The notes beneath the pieces were generated by a model. That model was not told where the DNA came from and did not search any database. It saw nothing but the letters and a program-made list of their open reading frames with translations. A program made the translations under genes and the position numbers. This document shows, in pieces, positions 26,041 through 34,555 of a DNA stretch of 64,000 nucleotides; the first letter of the stretch is position 1, and each line of letters starts with the position of its first letter. Source of the stretch: Streptomyces sp. HmicA12 (GTDB taxonomy: Bacteria; Actinomycetota; Actinomycetes; Streptomycetales; Streptomycetaceae); NCBI RefSeq assembly GCF_000373565.1, contig NZ_KB891798.1:434206-498205 (forward strand). The letters run 5' to 3'.

Positions 26041-26800
26041 GAGTGGCCGCGGGAGGCTGGGTGGGCTGCCAGCCGAGAGCGCGCGAGATGCCGCGTCCGG
26101 CCAGCTGCACCGCCGGTGTCAGCGCGGGTGTCCGCGCGCCCGCCACCGGTACGACGACGGAGACCGCCGCGACGACGTCGCCGCGCGGCCCGCGCACCGG
26201 CGCCGCCACCGACAGCGCGTCGTCGGTGATCTGACGGTCGCTCACCGCGATGCCGGAGCGGCGCACCTCGGCGAGCATCCGGCGCAGCCGCAGCGGCTCG
26301 GTCACGGTGTACGGGGTGAACGCGGCCAGGTCCTCGGCCGCGTACCCGTCCTGGAGTTCGCGTCCGCCGTGGGCGAGCAGCACGAGGCCGACTCCGGTGG
26401 CGTGCAGCGGCCAGCGCGCGCCGACCCGCGAGTGCACGCCCACCGCGCTGCGCCCGGACAGCCGCTCGATGTAGACGACCTCGCGGCCGTCACGGACGGC
26501 GAGGTGCACGTTCTCGTGCGTGGCCTCGTACAGGTCCTCCAGGAAGGGCAGCGCGGCCTGCCGGAGCCCGAGGCCGCGCGGCGCGAGAGCGGCCAGCTCC
26601 CAGAGCCGCAGCCCGACGTGGTAGCGGCCGTCCTCGTCCCGCTCCAGGGCGCCCCACCCGGCGAGCGCGCCGACCAGCCGGTGCGCCGTGGCCAGCGGCA
26701 GGTCGGCGCGCCGGGCGAGTTCGGTGAGCGAGAGCGCCGGGTGGCCCTGGTCGAACGCGCCGAGGACGTCGAGCAGCCGGTCCGGGGCGGAACGGGTCAC
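26030..26800 (-). CDS. IclR family transcriptional regulator
   Basis: A 256-residue protein with an N-terminal winged helix (LSLTELARRADLPLATAHRL) and the IclR effector domain (HENVHLAVRDGREVVYIERL and LHATGVGLVLLA segments). IclR members of this type control aromatic-acid catabolism. GTG at 26800 overlaps the hydrolase stop by 4 nt. It sits directly upstream of vanA, so it likely responds to vanillate or a breakdown product. Confidence 0.9.
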   Translation of the reverse strand: MTRSAPDRLLDVLGAFDQGHPALSLTELARRADLPLATAHRLVGALAGWGALERDEDGRYHVGLRLWELAALAPRGLGLRQAALPFLEDLYEATHENVHLAVRDGREVVYIERLSGRSAVGVHSRVGARWPLHATGVGLVLLAHGGRELQDGYAAEDLAAFTPYTVTEPLRLRRMLAEVRRSGIAVSDRQITDDALSVAAPVRGPRGDVVAAVSVVVPVAGARTPALTPAVQLAGRGISRALGWQPTQPPAATPSV

Positions 26801-27606
26801 CGGGGGACGCGGGTGCGCAGGAAGTCGAGGAGCGCGTCGTTGAAACGGTCCGGCTGCTCGGCGCCCGGCAGATGCCCGGCGTCCTCGATCACCACGAGCG
26901 TGGCGTCGGGCAGCAGTTCGGCGATGGACTCGGCCTCGGCGACCGGCGTGTACGCGTCGTCCGCGCCGACCACGACGAGCGCGGGCACCCGCGCCGCGGC
27001 CAGGGAATCCCGGTAGTCGGGGCGTTCTGCCCGCCCGCGCAGCGCCGCGGCGGCTCCGCGCGGATCGGTCCCGCGCATCATGCCGAGCACGTCGTCGGCG
27101 ACCTTCGGCAGCGCGGTCACGTTGTACGCGGCGAGCATCTTGTCGATGACCTCGTCGGCGTACCCGCCCATGCCCTCGGCGAGCAGCCGGTCCGCGAGCC
27201 GGTTGCGGAACGCCTTGCCCTCCTCGGTCTCGGCGGGCGCCGACGTGTCCGAGAGCACGAGCGCCGCGGTCCGCCCGGGATGCCGCAGATGAAACTCCAT
27301 GGCGATCTGCCCGCCCATGGAGACTCCGCCGACCACGGCCCGCTCGACCCCCACGTGGTCGAGCAGGGCGAGTACGTCGTCGGCGAACCGGGAGAGCAAG
27401 ACCCGGCCCTCGGTCACCTCGCTCTCGCCGTACCCGCGCAGATCGGGCACGAGCACCCGATATCCGGCCGCGGCGAGCGCGTCGGCCTGGGGGCTCCACA
27501 GGGTCCGGTTGAACGGGTGCCCGTGCACGAGCACGACCGGCACCCCGTCCCCGGCGCCGAGGTCGTCGTGACGCAGAACGGCGCCGTCCACCGTGAGCTG
27601 GCCCAT
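26797..27606 (-). CDS. alpha/beta hydrolase, 3-oxoadipate enol-lactonase-like
   Basis: A 269-residue hydrolase. It has the oxyanion motif VHGHPFNRTLW, nucleophile elbow GGVSMGGQIAM near residue 95, and a catalytic Asp/His pair in GADDAYTP and EDAGHLPGAEQP. It resembles PcaD and related lactonases/esterases. The context (IclR and VanAB) suits an aromatic pathway, but true PcaD activity is unproven. It is the first gene of the minus-strand set and is divergent from the ROK regulator. Confidence 0.85.
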   Translation of the reverse strand: MGQLTVDGAVLRHDDLGAGDGVPVVLVHGHPFNRTLWSPQADALAAAGYRVLVPDLRGYGESEVTEGRVLLSRFADDVLALLDHVGVERAVVGGVSMGGQIAMEFHLRHPGRTAALVLSDTSAPAETEEGKAFRNRLADRLLAEGMGGYADEVIDKMLAAYNVTALPKVADDVLGMMRGTDPRGAAAALRGRAERPDYRDSLAAARVPALVVVGADDAYTPVAEAESIAELLPDATLVVIEDAGHLPGAEQPDRFNDALLDFLRTRVPR

Positions 27607-27743
27607 CGCACTCTCCTGATCAGGTCGGATGCCCGGACCGTACGGCCCGCGGCCCGCCCGTTCAAGGGGTGGGGCGAGGTGGGGGGACAGGCGGCCGCCG
27701 AGGTTTAGGCAAGAGTCCTTACTAGATTGTTTAGACTGGCGGC

Positions 27744-28892
27744 ATGGCCCCGTCGAAACCGATGTCGCGACCGTCGCTGGAGATGCTGTGCGCGCTGACC
27801 GACGAGAACGTGCTGCGCGCGCTCATGGCCGAGTCCCGTCTCACCCGGGCCGAGATCGCCGCCCGCACCGGCATCTCCAAGCCCACGATCTCCGACAGCG
27901 TGCAGCGCCTCGTCCGGGCGGGCCTGGTGGTCGACACCGGCGAGCGCACCACGGGGCGCGGCCGCGTCGGCTCGTACCACGGAATCGCTCCGGGGCTCGG
28001 GGCCGCGCTCGTCGTCGGGATCACCCCGCACGGCGTCACGGCCGAGGCGGTCGACGCGCTCGGCAGTGTCCGGGCGCGACAGGAGACGGGGCTCGGCCGG
28101 GACGCGGGCCCCCAGGCCGTCGGCGACGCCCTGGGCTCGGCCGTGCGGCGTCTCGCCGAGCGCACCGAGGGCGGCCTGCGCACCGGTGTCGTCAGCGCCG
28201 CCGACCCGGTGGACCGCACCACGGGTCGCCTGGTGCATCTGCCGGACGCGCCGTTCCTCGTCGGCGACCTCGACCCGCCGGCCGTCCTCGCCCCGTACGT
28301 GACGGGGCCCCTCCTCGTCGACAACGACGTCAACTGGGCGGCCCGCGCCGAACGCACCGACGGCCGCGCCCGGGGCGTCGACGACTTCGTCTACCTCCAC
28401 CTCGGCGAAGGGCTCGGCGGCGCCGTCGTCTCCGACGGGGAGGTGCGCCGCGGCCACCACGGCTTCGCCGGCGAGATCGCCCACCTGTGCGTGCCGGGTC
28501 CGGACGGCACGGCCCTGGCGCTGACGGAGGTGTTCGCCGCGCTCGGCCTGCGCAGGCCAGGCTCCACCGCCGTCGACGTCGCCGCCCTGCACGCCCGGCT
28601 CGCGGCCGACGACGCGCGGGCCGAGCACACCCGCACCGTCCTCGCCGACGCGATCGGCGCCGTGCTCGCGGCAGCCGTCGCCTTCGCCGACCCCCGCACC
28701 GTCGTGCTCGGCGGCAGCTGGGGGCCGGCGCTGGCCCCCGCGGTCGACGACCGCTTCCGCCGCAGCCCCCGTCCCGTCCCCGTCACCGCGGCCACCCTGA
28801 CCGGTCCCGAACTGACCGGGGCGCGCGCCCACGCGGTGGACACGCTGCGCACCCTCGTCGTGCGCTCGGCCCACCCGACTCTCGACCCTTGA
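27744..28892 (+). CDS. ROK family regulator
   Basis: A 382-residue protein. The N-terminal winged helix (LTRAEIAARTGISKPTISDS) is fused to a ROK kinase-like domain with phosphate loop and sugar-region remnants (LLVDNDVNWAARAE, GEGLGGAVVSDGEVRRGHHG). The usual zinc signature CxCGxxGCxE after the GH motif is absent; the site reads GHHGFAGEIAHLC. It is therefore a regulator that has probably lost the canonical zinc site and any kinase activity. The leader (27703-27740) is AT-rich with two TTTAG copies. The 3' end runs into a tandem repeat. Confidence 0.88.
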   Translation: MAPSKPMSRPSLEMLCALTDENVLRALMAESRLTRAEIAARTGISKPTISDSVQRLVRAGLVVDTGERTTGRGRVGSYHGIAPGLGAALVVGITPHGVTAEAVDALGSVRARQETGLGRDAGPQAVGDALGSAVRRLAERTEGGLRTGVVSAADPVDRTTGRLVHLPDAPFLVGDLDPPAVLAPYVTGPLLVDNDVNWAARAERTDGRARGVDDFVYLHLGEGLGGAVVSDGEVRRGHHGFAGEIAHLCVPGPDGTALALTEVFAALGLRRPGSTAVDVAALHARLAADDARAEHTRTVLADAIGAVLAAAVAFADPRTVVLGGSWGPALAPAVDDRFRRSPRPVPVTAATLTGPELTGARAHAVDTLRTLVVRSAHPTLDP

Positions 28893-28970
28893 CCCACCCG
28901 ACTCTCGACCCTTGACCCTTGACCCGCCTGGACCTTCGATCCCTGATCCGCCTCGGCCTTCGATCGCTGA
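28870..28970 (+). repeat. degenerate 23-24 bp tandem repeat
   Basis: Two identical 23-bp units (28870-28892 and 28893-28915, each containing CGACTCTCGACCCTTGA) are followed by a 7-bp partial copy and two diverged 24-bp units (28923-28946, 28947-28970) ending CTGA. The first unit supplies the stop codon of the ROK gene and the rest lies in the leader of the HAD gene. Replication slippage is the likely origin. Confidence 0.8.
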
Positions 28971-29050
28971 CTCCCGACACTGCGCCGACCGCCTCCGCCC
29001 CGATCTTCGACACCACCCCGACCCGACTCCACCCCGACCCAGGAACCACT

Positions 29051-29926
29051 GTGACCACGCAGCACCACCCGGCCCCCACCGCTCCGGCCGTCACCCCGCC
29101 CGACATCCGCCTGATCGTCACCGACATGGACGGCACGCTCCTGGACGCCGACGGCCGCATACCCGACGAGGTGTGGCCGCTCCTCGCGGAACTGAACCGC
29201 CGCGGCATCGTCTTCTGCCCGGCCAGCGGCCGCCAGTACGCCACGCTCGCAGCCCAGTTCGCCGCGGTGGACGACGGCGGCATGGTGTACGTCGCGGAGA
29301 ACGGCACCTACGTCGTGCGCGGCGGCACCGAGCTCAGCTCCGACGTCCTCGACCCGGCCGTCGTGTCCTGGATCGTCGCGTCGGTGCGCGACCTCGCAGA
29401 CGCGAGCGGGCCCGGCGGCGCGGACGTGGGCGTCGTCGTCTGCGGCAAGCAGTCCGCGTACGTGGAGCGTTCCGACGAGGCGTTCATGACCGAGGTGCGC
29501 AAGTACTACCGCAACCACCGGGTCGTCGACGACGTCACCGCCGTCGACGACGACGTCATCAAGGTCGCCGTCTTCGACTTCGGGCAGGCGGAGCGGACCG
29601 TGGCCCCGGCCCTCGCGCCCCTCGCCGAGACCCACCAGGTCGTCGTCTCCGGCGCGCACTGGGTCGACGTCATGAATCCGACTGCGAACAAGGGCGTCGC
29701 CGTCCGCGGCCTCCAGCGCGACCTGGACATCACACCCGCGCAGACCATGGTGTTCGGCGACTACCTCAACGACCTGGAGATGCTGGACGCCGCCGACTGG
29801 TCCTACGCCATGGCGGGAGCCCACCCCGACGTCCTGCGCCGGGCCCGCCACCGGGCACCGGCGCACACCGAGAACGGCGTCGTCCGCACGGTCCGTGAGG
29901 TCCTCGGCCTGCCGCCGCTGGACTGA
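29051..29926 (+). CDS. HAD family hydrolase (Cof type)
   Basis: A 291-residue Cof/YbiV-type phosphatase. Motif I is DMDGTLLDADG near residue 26, motif II PASGRQYA, motif III the Lys in NPTANKGVA and motif IV GDYLNDLEML. It has the C2 cap typical of sugar-phosphate and nucleotide phosphatases. GTG at 29051 is selected because AGGAACC is directly upstream; the longer open frame upstream reads through the tandem repeat. It may be cotranscribed with the ROK regulator, which suggests a sugar phosphate substrate. Confidence 0.88.
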   Translation: MTTQHHPAPTAPAVTPPDIRLIVTDMDGTLLDADGRIPDEVWPLLAELNRRGIVFCPASGRQYATLAAQFAAVDDGGMVYVAENGTYVVRGGTELSSDVLDPAVVSWIVASVRDLADASGPGGADVGVVVCGKQSAYVERSDEAFMTEVRKYYRNHRVVDDVTAVDDDVIKVAVFDFGQAERTVAPALAPLAETHQVVVSGAHWVDVMNPTANKGVAVRGLQRDLDITPAQTMVFGDYLNDLEMLDAADWSYAMAGAHPDVLRRARHRAPAHTENGVVRTVREVLGLPPLD

Positions 29927-30033
29927 GGGCCCGGCCTTCGGGTGCACGGCGCGGCCGAGTCTGCGCAGCGGTCGGCGGTTCGCTGCGCCCCGATCCCTTC
30001 ATCGACCCGACCGCGCACGGGATTGTGGAACCC

Positions 30034-30510
30034 ATGACGCCGCCCATGCCCGAGCCGCCCGCGCCCCTGCCTCCCGGTTGTCACGCCTGCGCCGGCGAGG
30101 CCGGGTTCGCGGACCTGCCGCCCCGTGAACGCATCGCCCACGACGCCCACTGGCGCGTGGCCCACTCCTTCAACACCGCGCTGCCCGGCTGGCTGGTCCT
30201 GCTGCCCCGGCGCCATGTGACCGCGGTGCACGACCTCACCGACGCCGAGGCCGCCGTCCTGGGCGGCTGGCAGGTCGGGCTCTCCCGCGCGCTGCGCGAG
30301 GTCACCGGCTGCGCCAAGACGTACGTGATGCAGTTCGCGGAGGCCGAGGGCTTCGCGCATGTGCACTTCCACATCGTCCCGCGCACGGAGCGGCTGTCCC
30401 GGGCCCAACGAGGTCCCGGCGTCTTCGAGTTGCTGCACCGCCCGGAGCGGGAGTGGGTGACGGGCGAGCAGGCGGACCGGTTGGCGCACGCGGTGCGCGC
30501 CCGGCTGTGA
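30034..30510 (+). CDS. HIT family protein
   Basis: A 158-residue histidine-triad protein. The triad HVHFHIV, corresponding to HxHxHxx, is near residue 112, with the preceding strand PGWLVLLPRRHV. A Cys pair, CHAC, near the N-terminus may bind a structural zinc, as in some HIT proteins. HIT enzymes hydrolyse nucleoside phosphoramidates or dinucleoside polyphosphates. Neither ATG 30034 nor GTG 30025 has a convincing ribosome binding site, so the start is uncertain. Confidence 0.85.
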   Translation: MTPPMPEPPAPLPPGCHACAGEAGFADLPPRERIAHDAHWRVAHSFNTALPGWLVLLPRRHVTAVHDLTDAEAAVLGGWQVGLSRALREVTGCAKTYVMQFAEAEGFAHVHFHIVPRTERLSRAQRGPGVFELLHRPEREWVTGEQADRLAHAVRARL

Positions 30511-30571
30511 GCGCCCCGGCGCCGTGAACTCCGAGGTCACGGGGCATGGCCGGATCACGCCCCCGCATTGG

Positions 30572-30587
30572 CATGGACCTGTCCATG
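30572..30587. promoter_or_regulatory. 16-bp palindrome upstream of the S1 protease
   Basis: CATGGAC-CT-GTCCATG is a perfect dyad about 110 bp before the protease ATG, in the region expected to hold its promoter. The regulator is unknown. Confidence 0.4.
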
Positions 30588-30695
30588 ATCACTCGCTAGG
30601 CTCCGGCACGGACGGGCCTCGGGAGCGCTCCCAGGCGTCCCGAGCGCGCCGTGCTGTTCCACCCCCACATCACTGGAACAACGAAGGGTCGCACC

Positions 30696-31859
30696 ATGAG
30701 ACGTACCAGCAGACGTACCGGCATCCTGCGCACCGTTCTGTCCGCACTCGTCGTCACCGGCGCCTGCGCCACCGCCGGATTCGTTCCGGCCGCCGCCGCG
30801 GACGCCGCCCCGACCGGCGCGAAGGCGCCCGCGTCCGGTGGCGTACTCGCCGCCATGCAGCGGGACTTCGGCCTCACCCGGAGCGCGGCCGAGGAGCGGC
30901 TGGCCGTGGAGAAGAAGGCGACCGGCACCGAGAAGCGGGCCCGCGGCGCGGCCGGATCCGCCTACGCGGGCTCCTGGTTCACCCCGCGGACGGGCGAGCT
31001 GACCGTCGCCCTCGCCGACCCGGACCGGGCCGACGCCGTCCGGGCCACCGGCGCGAACGTCGAACTCGTCACCCGCAGCGCCCGGCAGCTCGACGCGGCG
31101 AAAGCGCGCATCGACGATCTCAAGGCCCCCGCGGGCGTGAGCAGTTGGCGCGTGGACTGGAAGTCGAACCGCGTCGTCGTGGAGGTCGTCGCCGCCCAGC
31201 AGCGCGACAACGATGTCAAGCGCTTCCTGGCGCAGGCCCGCGAGAAGGCTCCCGTGGCCGTCGAGACCGCCGACCACGCACCCACCACGCTCGCCGCGGG
31301 CACTGTCGGCGGCGATCCCTTCTCCACCGGCAACGTCCGCTGCTCCATAGGCTTCTCGGTGCAGGGCGGCTTCGTCACAGCCGGCCACTGCGGTGGCGCG
31401 GGCCAGGGCGTCAACGGCTGGGACGGCTCCTACGTCGGCAACATCCAGGGCTCGTCGTTCCCCGACAACGACTACGCGTGGGTGAACGTCGGCAGCGGCT
31501 GGTGGACGGTGCCCGTCGTGCTCGGCTGGGGAACCGTCTCCGACCAGTTGGTGCGCGGCTCGGCGGAGGCTCCCATCGGTGCCTCCATCTGCCGGTCCGG
31601 CTCCACCTCCCACTGGCACTGCGGGACCGTCCTCGCCAAGAACGAGACGGTCAACTACAGCCAGGGCGCCGTCCATCAGATGACCAAGACGAACGTGTGC
31701 GCCGAACCGGGCGACTCGGGCGGCTCGTTCATCAGCGGCGACCAGGCCCAGGGCGTCACCTCCGGCGGCTGGGGCAACTGCAGCAGCGGCGGCGAGACCT
31801 GGTACCAGCCGATCAACGAGATCCTGGGCCGCTACGGCCTGACCCTGCACACCGCCTGA
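30696..31859 (+). CDS. secreted S1 family serine protease (streptogrisin-like)
   Basis: A 387-residue preproenzyme. It comprises a signal peptide (about residues 1-40), an alpha-lytic-protease-type prodomain (about 55-205, ending near TADHAPTTL) and a mature chymotrypsin-fold protease. The catalytic triad is His in VTAGHCG, Asp in PDNDYAWV and Ser in EPGDSGGSF. Three Cys pairs fit the disulfides of streptogrisins. GAAGGG precedes ATG 30696; the longer upstream frame is not used. It degrades protein outside the cell after autoprocessing of the prodomain. Confidence 0.93.
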   Translation: MRRTSRRTGILRTVLSALVVTGACATAGFVPAAAADAAPTGAKAPASGGVLAAMQRDFGLTRSAAEERLAVEKKATGTEKRARGAAGSAYAGSWFTPRTGELTVALADPDRADAVRATGANVELVTRSARQLDAAKARIDDLKAPAGVSSWRVDWKSNRVVVEVVAAQQRDNDVKRFLAQAREKAPVAVETADHAPTTLAAGTVGGDPFSTGNVRCSIGFSVQGGFVTAGHCGGAGQGVNGWDGSYVGNIQGSSFPDNDYAWVNVGSGWWTVPVVLGWGTVSDQLVRGSAEAPIGASICRSGSTSHWHCGTVLAKNETVNYSQGAVHQMTKTNVCAEPGDSGGSFISGDQAQGVTSGGWGNCSSGGETWYQPINEILGRYGLTLHTA

Positions 31860-31929
31860 CCCGGTCCGAGGCGGGGCCCGCGTCAATCCGGTGGCGCGGT
31901 CCCCTCCGCACCGGCCATGATCCACAGTC

Positions 31930-32649
31930 ATGACGACATCGCAGCACCCGCCGGTCCATGCCGCCGCCCGCAACAACGCGCTCTGGTGCGCCGCCATGAG
32001 CCGCACGCACGGTGTGACCGGCCGGTTCGCCGACGAGGCCTGGGCGTCGCCGGTCCGCACGCCTCTGTACTACCCGGACGCGGTGACCCTGGCGCCCGGC
32101 GCGGGCGCCGCCGCACTCGTGGCCCGGATCGACACCGATGCGCCGGGCGCCACGGTCAAGGACAGCTTCGGCGATCTCGATCTGAGCGACGCGGGATTCC
32201 GGGTGCTGTTCGAGGCCCGGTGGATCCACCGCCCGGCCGGCGCGTCCGGACTGGCCTTGTCCGGGGCGGCCTTGTCCTGGGACGTCGTGACGGACCAGGA
32301 GACCCTGCGGTCCTGGGCCCTGGCCTGGGACGACGACGATGCGGATCTCTTCCGACCCGCGCTCCTCGACGTACCCGATGTGCACGTGATCGCGGGCCGC
32401 GACGCCGAAGGGCAAGTGACCTCCGGCGCGGTGCTGAACCGGGGCGCCGACGCGGTCGGCGTCTCCAACGTCTTCTCCCGTGGAACGGGCACAGGCACAG
32501 ACATTGCTTGGTCGTGCGTCCTGGACGCCGCGCACCAGCTGTATCCGGGCCTTCCGGTCGTCGGGTACGAGCATGGCGACGACCTCGCGACTGCCCTGCG
32601 GCACGGCTTCGAGGCGGTCGGCCCGCTGCGGATCTGGCTGAAGCCATGA
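31930..32649 (+). CDS. conserved hypothetical protein, GNAT-like
   Basis: A 239-residue cytoplasmic protein. The N-terminal AARNNALWCAAMSRTHG and the TPLYYPDAVTL segment recur in a Streptomyces family related to acetyltransferases. The C-terminal third has a GNAT-like arrangement (GAVLNRGADAVGVSNVFS, then the final GFEAVGPLRIWLKP), but the acetyl-CoA loop is poorly conserved. Activity is unproven. No strong ribosome binding site is seen. Confidence 0.65.
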   Translation: MTTSQHPPVHAAARNNALWCAAMSRTHGVTGRFADEAWASPVRTPLYYPDAVTLAPGAGAAALVARIDTDAPGATVKDSFGDLDLSDAGFRVLFEARWIHRPAGASGLALSGAALSWDVVTDQETLRSWALAWDDDDADLFRPALLDVPDVHVIAGRDAEGQVTSGAVLNRGADAVGVSNVFSRGTGTGTDIAWSCVLDAAHQLYPGLPVVGYEHGDDLATALRHGFEAVGPLRIWLKP

Positions 32650-32721
32650 AACGCCGGACGCGATCGCCTCGTAAGAGGCGCTGTCCGAACACGCCTTCCG
32701 CAGCTGGGAGATGATCGAGGC

Positions 32722-33398
32722 GTGAGCTTCCGTGCTGATGTCAGACGCGTCCGCGACCGTGAAGTTCCCTTCGTGCGGCGTCACCGGGCTCTCAGGGCTG
32801 CTGCGGGCCGCTGTCACCCGCTCGGGTTCTGCGGGACGTGGGCGTATCTGAGCACTGCGGGCGATGTGAGGAACGACGAGGCCGCGCTGCTGTGTGCGCT
32901 GGAGATGCTGGAGACGAGCCGGGCGGTGTGGCTGACGGAGATGGAGGCCTTCGCACAGCGGCGTCGCAGCGAGAAGGCCGCGCACCGTAGGACTCCCCGG
33001 CAGGACGAGTTGCGCTATCTGTGCGGCTGGAGATGGCCCGGTCCGCAGGCGAAGCAGGCGATGCTGGGCGAGGTCGACCGGCTCTGGACCGTGCATGCCC
33101 GGGCACCATTTCCGGATGTCCCCGCCGCCGACAAGAGCGACCTGGCCGAGCTGGACATGTGGACATGTGGCTCGGCGGCTGCGTCTCCGCCTGTCTCGCG
33201 AACCAGGGCGAGCTCGACACCGGCCGCCGGGACGTCCTCCTCGCGCATGTCCCTGAACTGCGCCGACACGGCGCCAGGTTCGGGTATCCGCAGGCATGCC
33301 CCGAAGGCTTCGACAGCTTCCGCCGTCTGCTGAGTATGGCCGAACTGATCGTCCATGATCTGGCCCGTGGTGCGTGGGACGAACAACGCCGCCGGTGA
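32722..33398 (+). pseudogene. unknown protein gene broken by an 8-bp duplication
   Basis: The coding frame from GTG 32722 runs to about 33165 and continues in another frame to 33398. At the switch, GGACATGT is present twice in tandem (33153-33160 and 33161-33168). Removing one copy restores a single frame of 222 codons through ELDMWLGGCVSACLANQG to the end. The family is not recognised; the middle contains RRTPRQDELRYLCGWRWPG. It is either a recent slippage mutation, a phase-variable switch or an assembly error. Confidence 0.8.
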
Positions 33399-33566
33399 AC
33401 AGCCGGCGTGGCACCGGCCCGCCACGGCTCGGCCAACTGGGTCAGAGTGCGCAGGAGTTGGCGTCACGGGTGGTGTGATGCACACGGAACGCGCCGGTAC
33501 GGCGCCCGTGCACCGCCACCGCCACCGCGCACCTGTACGCACCGTACGAGCCGGGCAGGAGAGACC

Positions 33567-34487
33567 ATGACCACCCACCACCCCGAATCCGCCACGAAGA
33601 GCACCCCGGTGCCGACATCCCTGTTCGCCGCGGAGCGCTCCGCCGAGATCGTCGCCGACAGCTTCGCCGCGACCCCCGACCCGCGGTTGCGCGAGATCCT
33701 CGGCTCCCTCGTCCACCACCTGCACGCCTTCGCCAAGGACGTGGACCTCACCGTCGACGAATGGGCCGCCGGCATCCGGTTCCTGACCGAGACCGGGCAC
33801 ACCTGCGACGACACCCGGCAGGAGTTCATCATGCTCTCCGACGTGCTCGGCCTGTCCATGCTGGTGGAGACCCTCGCGAACCCGGCCCAGGACCGGTACA
33901 CGGAATCGACCGTGGAGGGCCCCTTCCACATGGTCGCATCGCCGCCCCGCGCACTCGGCGACAGCATCGACGAGGCGGCCGCGGGCGGTGAACCGTGCCT
34001 CGTCACCGGGCGGGTCACGGACGCCGACGGCGCCCCCGTCGCGGGCGCGAGCGTCGACGTGTGGCAGGCAGACGCGGACGGCTTCTACGACGTGCAGCGC
34101 CCCGGCGAGGTCCCCGACCGCAATCTGCGCGGACTGTTCACGGCCGACGACGACGGCCGTTTCCACTTCCGCACCATCGTGCCGCGCCACTATCCGATCC
34201 CCACCGACGGGCCCGTCGGCGGCCTGCTGCGGGCGACCGGACGGCACTGTTACCGCGCCGCCCACATCCACGTACAGGTGTCGTCACCCACGACGCGCAC
34301 GCTCACCACGCACCTGTTCGTCGCCGACTCGCCCTACCTGGACTCGGACGCCGTCTTCGGCGTCAAGGAGAGCCTGATCCGTACCTTCGCCGAGGTCGAC
34401 GATCCCGAACGGGCCGCCGCCCACGCCCTCCCGAACCCCTTCCGGCACGTCGACTTCCCGGTCACGGTCCAGCGCACCGGCACCTGA
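33567..34487 (+). CDS. hydroxyquinol 1,2-dioxygenase-type intradiol dioxygenase
   Basis: A 306-residue non-haem Fe(III) ring-cleaving enzyme. The N-terminal dimerisation helices (about 15-105) are those of catechol/hydroxyquinol dioxygenases. The iron ligands are visible as two Tyr (in DADGFYDVQ and PRHYPIP) and two His (in RAAHIHVQ). The neighbour is maleylacetate reductase, which acts on the product of hydroxyquinol cleavage, so hydroxyquinol rather than catechol is the likely substrate. AGGAGA precedes ATG 33567. Confidence 0.9.
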   Translation: MTTHHPESATKSTPVPTSLFAAERSAEIVADSFAATPDPRLREILGSLVHHLHAFAKDVDLTVDEWAAGIRFLTETGHTCDDTRQEFIMLSDVLGLSMLVETLANPAQDRYTESTVEGPFHMVASPPRALGDSIDEAAAGGEPCLVTGRVTDADGAPVAGASVDVWQADADGFYDVQRPGEVPDRNLRGLFTADDDGRFHFRTIVPRHYPIPTDGPVGGLLRATGRHCYRAAHIHVQVSSPTTRTLTTHLFVADSPYLDSDAVFGVKESLIRTFAEVDDPERAAAHALPNPFRHVDFPVTVQRTGT

Positions 34488-34555
34488 GCCCGTGCCGGTG
34501 CGCGCCGGCATCCGACCCCGAAGGCCACCACTGCCCCTCCCGGAGGACCCGCGCC

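Noticed and set aside
28867..28975. CRISPR-like array at the short repeats after the ROK gene
   Set aside because: The repeats are contiguous without spacers and quickly diverge; they are a simple tandem repeat and no cas genes are present.
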